The notes beneath the pieces were generated by a model. The model searched no databases and was not told the origin of the DNA. It was given only the letters and a program-made list of their open reading frames with translations. From Hepsetus odoe (Eukaryota > Chordata > Actinopteri > Characiformes > Hepsetidae): a stretch of DNA of 64,000 bases. Position numbers and translations under genes: made by a program. The stretch lies in NCBI GenBank assembly GCA_017165825.1, contig CM029387.1:15488445-15552444 (forward strand). Direction: 5' to 3'. Below are positions 57,451 to 64,000 of this stretch, in pieces (positions within the stretch are counted from its first letter, which is position 1; every line of letters starts with the position of its first letter).

Positions 57451-57966
57451 CAGCAATGTATAAAAGCCTTGAGCCACCCCTCACCTCTTAATATTTTGCA
57501 GTGGAATCACCTTTTAATGTTAAACATTTTCTTCATGTCTGTCAGACTTATCTTTTTTTATCTTATTCTTTATCTGTTGAGTAGATCAAATAAAATAATG
57601 TAATGTTTACTGTGACAGGTTCCAAAGTGCCTAAAGATACAAGGTGTCTAGATAAAGGGGTTTTGAACGTTCAGTTTCAGCATCAGCACTAAACTAATCA
57701 CCAGCCTGATCATCCAGAATTATCTGGACCTGTTCCTTCACTGCTTCATGCTTTAAGTTTGATTGTTTATTTGGCTTGAATGATTTATTCGTAGGTCAAT
57801 GTCTGGTTTAAAAAACAAAAAAAGAATCCTTTGAAACTGCTCAGGGAAAGGAACTGCACTGAAAATGAGAGCCAACAACTATATCCTTCAAAAAGCCTGA
57901 AGGTCAGGCTCTTGGAAGGAAAATGTGAAGAAATAAGGGGTGGCTCAAAACTTTTGTGCAGTACTG
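57451..57966. mobile_element. Tc1-type MITE
   Basis: The left end CAGCAATGTATAAAAGCCTT, GAGCCACCCCTCACCTCTTA is the inverted match of the right end TAAGGGGTGGCTCAAAACTT, TTGTGCAGTACTG, with some mismatches. A TA precedes the left end (57449-57450). The 516-bp interior has no transposase and only short open frames, so it depends on a transposase elsewhere. The ends resemble the foldback element at 62681-63228. Confidence 0.85.
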
Positions 57967-59060
57967 TGTTTATTTATTTATTTATTTAGTATATCTATCT
58001 GTATCTTGGAAGTCCTGCCATCAATTATTCAAAGAAACTTGCAGGAACATTCTTCATTTTCCAAAGTCCAGCCTTAGCAGGTTACATTCCTTATTTCTTG
58101 TATCCCAAATAAAAATGGGATGTCCAGATTCGGTTTTCTAATGCAAATTGAAATATTCTTTCCTTCATTCTCATCTTTCCATCTCTTAACAGCTTCTTGA
58201 AAGCTACATGCATTTTCAAACCTGCTGCATTGAACAATGTGGTTGGTGCTGTTGTGAATGTTGAGTTCATTTGAAGGAAAAAAAAATGTGAGAGAAACAT
58301 TAAACAACAGATTTGTTGAGAGGATACAGCTTGATTTACAGATGGGAAAGAGTGAAGGGTAGCAGTAGGATGCACAAAAGTAAAAAAGAGGACAAATCAT
58401 AGACTGACAGATTTAATATTATGCTTAGTGTTAGAGAAGCTTGTCAAACTTTCAGTTAAATAAATTCAATATATCTATGAAAATTAGAATATTTTAATTG
58501 CTTTTGCCATATGATGTTTTTGGCTGGAAATTTAATTGAATCACAGCGGGCTCTGAAATGTGCACATTGCTTCATTTCTATACACTTTTGCTTACAATAC
58601 ACATCCCAAAGTGACCAGATAGTTCTATTAAGTGACTCCAGTTGCTGGAGCCACTAATGGTCTGTATTGGTCAGTGAAACAGGGTGTTTTCTTTTCTTGC
58701 ACAATGTAGCCCTTGTAGTATAAGTACAGGGTGAGTGTCTTGCTATCTTTATTGATTTATTTTCTCCTGGTTTGATTTTGCGAGGGAAGTCTTCATATTT
58801 TCTTTTTTGTGCTAGTTTGGGTATTAGCTCTGCCCTGAAGTCATTTTTCCTGTTCTTTCTCAGTTTATTATATCACACTTAAATTGTAGATGGCTATTTT
58901 CAGAAGCTTTTCCCCCATTCCTGTTATGTCTTTGCACTTTGCACCATTCCCAGAAGAGCAGAAGCTGTTACTGCAGCGAAAGGGAGTGGGGTTCCTATTA
59001 ATAACCATGATTTCAGAAGAAACTTTGGTTGAGGTGTCTACCAACTTCATGGCATAAAAA
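57967..59060. other. Unique sequence with a short TTTA run
   Basis: A (TTTA)n patch lies at 57969-57990 and no gene or repeat family was supported. Confidence 0.45.
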
Positions 59061-59140
59061 GCTGGTTTCACCACCAGGGACTAAACCTAGTCTTAGGCTA
59101 CATTTTAATTTCAACTGAGAATCTTCATTTAGAATAATGT
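59061..59140. repeat. Possible hAT-type MITE arm
   Basis: CACCAGGGACTAAACCTAGT, CTTAGGCTACATTTTAATTT resembles one arm of a palindromic MITE common in teleosts that I remember. The opposite arm is not visible. Confidence 0.35.
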
Positions 59141-59576
59141 TTACATGTACCTCTCTGGGAACCCAATCTAAAGTGCATATGAAGTCTTCTTAAATAGAAT
59201 ATGCAGAATGATTCCAATGTATTCTGTCTTAATAATGCTTTTTTATCATACAAAATCCTAAACTTTTATAATTGCTCTTAAGCAGTATGGTGATGTCATA
59301 CATCCCATGCACATAAATCACTTATAATAATTGACATAAACCATCATTAGGTTTATTCTGACAAGCCTCATTTCTTTTATCAGTTTCACTCCAGGAAGTG
59401 TGAAGACAATGGGTGCTTGTTGGAATGAAAAGCTTATGTAGATGTCATTTAGCTTTTTGAAAGCAACCCTACAGTAATTTATATGTTTAACACTTCATAA
59501 AAAGATAGATGAGTTCATAAAGTCAAGTATAACATATTATCAGTTATGCATTATGCAATTAGAAGTGTAATTAAAA
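59141..59576. other. Unique sequence, nothing recognised
   Basis: No supported feature was seen. Confidence 0.45.
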
Positions 59577-59866
59577 TGAAAGTGAAAAGTGAAAGTGACT
59601 ATTCTTGTCATTGGGAAACAGCACAGCACACAGTGAGACACAAAATTTAACGCATGCACGCATGCACGCACACACACACACACACACTCACACAACACAC
59701 ACATACACATGCAGCAGGGGGCAGCTATTAAAAGGGCCCTGGGAGCAGTGATGGGAATGGTAACTTGCTCAAGGGTACCTCAGAGCAACCTACTGGTCTG
59801 GGATTCTAACCCATGACATTCTGATCCTGGGGCCTAATCCCTAACTACTAGGACACTGCTGCGCCA
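59577..59866 (-). repeat. SINE family A copy with internal CA/GCAC expansion
   Basis: The tail complement GTGAAAGTGACTATTCTTGT, then a CATGCACGCATG and CA-rich stretch (about 59652-59708), the CAGCAGGGGGCAGC part, the central block and the head complement CTAACTACTAGGACACTGCT. Its right end reaches the head. Confidence 0.92.
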
Positions 59867-59986
59867 TTATATAATTATAATGTATGTTCATGATGTATAA
59901 ATTAAATGTGACATATCATATGTCATAAAATTGTTTGTTTTGAACTGAAAGTGACAACAAAAATACTTTTTCATTTAATGCACAAG

Positions 59987-60190
59987 AGCAGCGGTGGCCT
60001 AGTGGTTGGGGAGTTGGCCACAGTATCAGAAGATTGTGGGTTCAAACCCCTTACCAGTAGATTTCCCTGAAGTCCCCTTGAGCAAGGTACCGTCTCTGTC
60101 ACTTCTCCCTGGATGCTTTCCTAGCTGCTCATTGCTGCATGGGTTAAATGCAGAGGTCCAATTTTGTTGTGCTGTGACCTCGCAATCACA
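59987..60190 (+). repeat. SINE family A copy, tail slightly short
   Basis: AGCAGCGGTGGCCTAGTGGT, GGGTTCAAACCCCTTACCAG, the central block, GGTTAAATGCAGAGGTCCAA and TGTGACCTCGCAATCACAAT. It stops before the final CACTTTCACTT. Confidence 0.92.
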
Positions 60191-60980
60191 ATGGGGGACT
60201 AGGACTGGCTTTAAAAACAAGTGGTTTAGTGCATACACACGATTTCAGTCTGACTCTCTTGACTGACATACATGTATACATTTACTGGTAAAGGTTAAAG
60301 CTTTTAAGACCAAAGTATATACCAGTCATGTCAGTAAAGTCAGTGTTCCATCTGAATGCATCTATTGTTACTATTTTATAAACCTGCATGTCGCTTCCAT
60401 CTGGCTTTGGAGCAGTCTACAAGTTGAAGTAAAGTGAAACTGCACAACACTTCTTTATTTGGCTCAAAATAACATTAGCCATAAGCAAGCATAAGTGCCT
60501 GTGACGGGTTTTCAAACCTTGTTTCTTGCTGCAGCTCTGAATCATGTTTTGCTCAACATTTTAAGCATCAACGTAGGCTGTGTGAAAATGAAAAACAGAG
60601 TGGTCATTCATTGTTGTATAACAAGCTTTAAATGAATCCTCTCCCATGTGAAACCGTAATCATGTAAATGACGACAATATGTTACAGATAATTTAATTTC
60701 GGCCGTGATAAAACAATCATTTACTCTGTAGTTGTCAGCACTGAAGAAAATCATATTTTGACATTTGAAAAAAATCAATGTCAATTTGGTGAGGCAGTGA
60801 GACCCTAATAGCACATAATTGGGCAAATGTGGCATGTTATTGCATGCTGAATATAATGGAAGGAAATAAATGCAACAGGGAGTCTTTTAAGTTGTAAATA
60901 ATATAACAAGGATAGATGAAAAATATGCACCAAAAAAAAATCCAGAAATAGTATATAATGTGACACACACTGAACATGCA
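60191..60980. other. Unique sequence, nothing recognised
   Basis: No supported feature was seen. Confidence 0.45.
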
Positions 60981-60992
60981 TGAACTGCAATG

Positions 60993-61235
60993 TCATCAGT
61001 CAGTCATTTTCTGCTGCTTGTCCCAAGCGGGGTCGTGGGGGGTGCTGGAGTCCATCCCAGCTCACACAGGGCGAAGGACAGGGGACACACCCTGGACAGG
61101 TCGCCAGCCCATCACAAGGAGACGGGGACGGCACCTTGCTCAAGGGTACCTCAGGGCAACCTATTGGGAAGGGGTTTGAACCCCCCGATCCTCCGGCCAA
61201 TGCCCTAACCACTAGCCTAGGCCACCGCTGCCCCT
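60993..61235 (-). repeat. SINE family B copy with target-site duplication
   Basis: The minus strand runs from GGGGCAGCGGTGGCCTAGGC to a GACAAGCAGCAGAAAATGAC tail. The perfect 12-bp duplication TGAACTGCAATG lies at 60981-60992 and 61236-61247. Confidence 0.96.
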
Positions 61236-61554
61236 TGAACTGCAATGAAGCTTCTAAATTCTAAATGTTTTGCTGAAATGTAAAGAAAATTAGTGGTTTG
61301 TGGTTTATTGCAAAATGAATACCCATTTTATATGGATTAATTCATATGGATATTGGTAAATAAATTAATTAAACCTACTCTGATTTTCTTTACAATGCTG
61401 GTGATGGGAACTAAGAGGTCTATAATGCCAGTAAATAGCCAGTAAATCCAAAAGGTGCAGGATTGTAGATGTAATTGATAAACAATAATAACAAAATATA
61501 TATATATATATTAAAAAGCGAACTGGCTCTTTGGATACTATGGTCTAATCCCAT

Positions 61555-61680
61555 CCATCCATCCATTATCTGCCGCTTGTCCCAAACGGGGTCGTGGGGG
61601 AGTGCTGGTGTCCAATCCAGCGCACACAGGGCGAGGACGGGGGACACACCCTGGACAGGTCGCCAGCCCATCGCAGGGAG
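61555..61680 (-). repeat. SINE family B tail half alone, with perfect duplication
   Basis: Only the family B tail is present: minus strand CTCCCTGCGATGGGCTGGCG through CAGGGTGTGTCCCCCGTCCT to GCGGCAGATAATGGATGGAT. The 15-bp direct repeat ATGGTCTAATCCCAT flanks it exactly (61540-61554, 61681-61695). It inserted as a 5'-truncated molecule. Confidence 0.97.
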
Positions 61681-61695
61681 ATGGTCTAATCCCAT

Positions 61696-62680
61696 TTCTA
61701 ATCATTCCCCTACCCCCCTGGTTAAAATGTTCCACTACAAAACCGGACACTTTATGAACCCAATACGTCAGTAGCAGTTGTCAGTGACTTTTATGCAAAT
61801 TGCGCAATGCAAGTTCAAAACTTGAGTGTCACACATAGTAGTGGTGCTCTGTAGGAAACTCTCTCAGTTCAGCGACATCCCTGACATCCCGACATACAAC
61901 TAAAGTTTAGGGTATCACATGTCATCAAAGAGGAACTGTGACATAAAAATATTACAGAATGTAGAAATGTCCTACACAAACCAGCGATAGGAATGCGACC
62001 TCAGCTAAAAAACTACAACGTAAACGACACTACTAACCATTTTATGCTTGTTATGGAAAGGGCCATAAAACACATCCATTGAAGATCATTTCAAAGCTTC
62101 ATTATCAAGAAATCAATCTTGATACTATTAAATAGACAGGCTTTGGAGGATGAACAAATGATGGGCTGGTAATTCTGCGCTCTGGGCAAGAAGACCAGCA
62201 AATGTGTTTTATTTATTTTAAATATTCTAAAGAGCAACTTGCTGTAATGGGAATCAGTGAACAACAGATTGATCAGACTGAACTTAATTCATAACTAAGC
62301 ATCCTGCGATGTTATGCAGCGAATAAGCCATACGAGGAGGTCAAGGATGACTGGCATGAGGTGCAACAACAAGCAGTCTCTAAAGTCCCTTAACGAGATA
62401 TGCTAATGATCACAGTTGATAAGAATCCAAGGGTCAGTAACGACGGTGAGAGGGCTTTGGGAAAGCCTAGATGTGGTGTTCTGAATGAGAATGTCAACAT
62501 CTGGTCATAGACAACCTGGACAGCAATGGACAATCTGTGGTTTCCTTTGTAAAATAAACACAAGCTCAAGGAAGTCATCTGAAGGTTCCAAAAGTCAACA
62601 GATTCATAACACGATTCTGTTTGCTGTAGAGCTGGTGTTTACCCTTAATGTCTTTTGTAATGTTTGAAAGTATTTTTGTA
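61696..62680. other. Unique sequence, nothing recognised
   Basis: No supported gene or repeat family was seen. Confidence 0.45.
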
Positions 62681-63228
62681 CAGTACTGTGCAAAAGTTTT
62701 AGGCAGGTGTGGAAAAAATGCTGTAAACAAAGAATGCTTTCAGAAATGGAAGTGTTAATCATTTATTTTCATCAATCAACAAAATGCATTGAATGAACAA
62801 AAGAGAAATCTAAATCAAATCAATATTTGGTGAGACCACCCTTTGCCTTCAAAACAGCATCAATTCTTCTAGGTACACTTGCACAAGTTTTTGAAGGAAC
62901 TCGGCTGGTAGGTTGTTCCAAACATCTTGGAGAACTAACCACAGATCTTCTGTGGATGTAGCTTCCTCACATCCTTCTGTCTCTTCATGTAATCCAGACA
63001 CACTGGATGATGTTGAGATCAGGGCTCTGTGGGGGCCAGAAGAACTGATGCTGGTTTGAAGGCAAAAGGTAGTAACACCAAATATTGATTTGATTTAGAT
63101 TTTTCTTTTGTTCGCTCACTTCGCATTTTGAAAATTGATCAAAATTAACAATCATTATTTATATTTCTGAAAGCATTCGGTGTTTACAGCATTTTTTCAC
63201 ACCTGCCTAAAACTTTTGCACAGTAGTG
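62681..63228. mobile_element. Foldback MITE derived from one end of a Tc1-like element
   Basis: The ends CAGTACTGTGCAAAAGTTTT and its complement are flanked by TA on both sides (62679-62680, 63229-63230). The left arm (62681-62873) and right arm (about 63036-63228) are reverse complements over roughly 190 bp with scattered mismatches. The minus strand of the loop and left arm reads as a decayed Tc1 transposase C-terminus (PQSPDLNII; later frames correspond to the usual LPAEFLQKL and RRIDAVLKAKGG). Part of that coding end is repeated inverted in the right arm. It has no catalytic Asp region. Confidence 0.92.
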
Positions 63229-64000
63229 TAATTTAACCAATACGTTCCTGTGAAGTAGTTTTTAGAGACATTAGATATTCTGATGGGAATTTTATCACAC
63301 AAATCCCATCCTGGAGGGCAAGGTGCTGAATTTCTTCTGCCAAGCTTGGTTGAACCTGCCAGGGACAAACCTCTCTTAATATAGGTATTAGGTGTCACTG
63401 AGACACACACAAGCCTCTTTACCATGACAAGATGCCAGCACTGGAGGTGGCCTCTCTCGAAGCTGTCTGCTGCTCTCCTCTCTCTTCCTAAAATTACATC
63501 ATTTGCAGGAAAAGACTGGCAGACTCAACATCTTTACAAGACTTTACATCCTGGAAGTCCATACAGTGTAGCCTTAGAACATAGGTCAGATTCCACAACA
63601 GCAGGGCAAGAATGTTCTTCTGCACTGTACCAAATGCTTTTGTAAAGGGCATGTGAATAACCTTGAGTGAGGTGCTTGTTCCAAAGATTACTATGAGACA
63701 GACAACACCTGGGAAATGCAAACGAGGCTGGTCAAAAAATAACCTGGTGGAAAATTGTGATAAATTGTCTGAAGGAGTTGGAACTAACAGGAGGTAAAAC
63801 AGAAGATAAGGCCCAAGCGGGGACCAAACTGAGACAAATCATAGACACCTTGTCTTTTAAGACATGAAGTTTATTAAAAACAATAAAAAAATGATAAATA
63901 ATAAATAAATAAATAATAATGATAAGGCAGAAAATGTTAAAATATGCTGGATTTCTCATTTAAGTCCCAAACAGAATGTTACACATAAACAAACCAGTTG
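63229..64000. other. Unique sequence, nothing recognised
   Basis: An (AAAT)n patch lies at 63893-63918. Open frames are short and overlap on both strands. Confidence 0.45.

Overview
The window looks like non-coding, repeat-rich DNA from a teleost fish, possibly an ostariophysan; that lineage is a guess from the repeat repertoire. It is AT-rich and has many CA/TG microsatellites. It carries Tc1-like DD34E transposons, L2-type and RTE-X-like LINEs, and many copies of tRNA-derived SINEs. I see no prokaryotic or organellar signature and no intact host gene. Two stretches have plausible splice signals around an open frame (42654-42742 and 56826-56996), and there is one unexpectedly long unassigned open frame (20128-20826). 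All three are weak candidates.

Layout. 1-5.7 kb is mostly unique, with two SINEs. 5.7-7.3 kb is a nearly complete but broken Tc1-like transposon bounded by TA. 10.8-12.1 kb holds a rearranged SINE, a 206-bp block present twice, and another SINE. 14.1-15.7 kb is a cluster of LINE 3' ends and a SINE. 16.4-22.1 kb has a third SINE-like family whose internal CA tract has grown into microsatellites, plus a 52-bp tandem repeat. 23.6 kb has a 110-bp near-perfect palindrome. 26.2-28.9 kb is the 5' part of an RTE-X-like LINE (minus strand) split by two SINEs, followed by an L2-type LINE 3' end. 32.9-36.0 kb has three SINEs and one Tc1-like element inserted inside another. 36-46 kb is largely unique, with microsatellites and SINEs. 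46.4-50.1 kb is a long minus-strand RTE-X-like LINE interrupted by a pogo/Tigger-like element and a SINE. 50.4-61.7 kb is SINE-rich and also has a degenerate minisatellite and a MITE. 62.7-63.2 kb is a foldback MITE built from two inverted copies of one Tc1 end.

For reference, I call the SINE families A, B, C and D. A and B share a tRNA-like head and a central block but have different 3' tails. C has a 3' tail like that of a LINE at 15.1-15.5 kb. D is the family with the internal CA tract.

How the parts relate: the coding remnants are all transposase or reverse transcriptase/endonuclease pseudogenes. The SINEs carry no proteins and would depend on LINE machinery; this is visible as shared 3' tails and target-site duplications. 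I did not find a new biological system. The most informative content is the record of nested insertions, tail exchange between SINE families, and palindrome formation.
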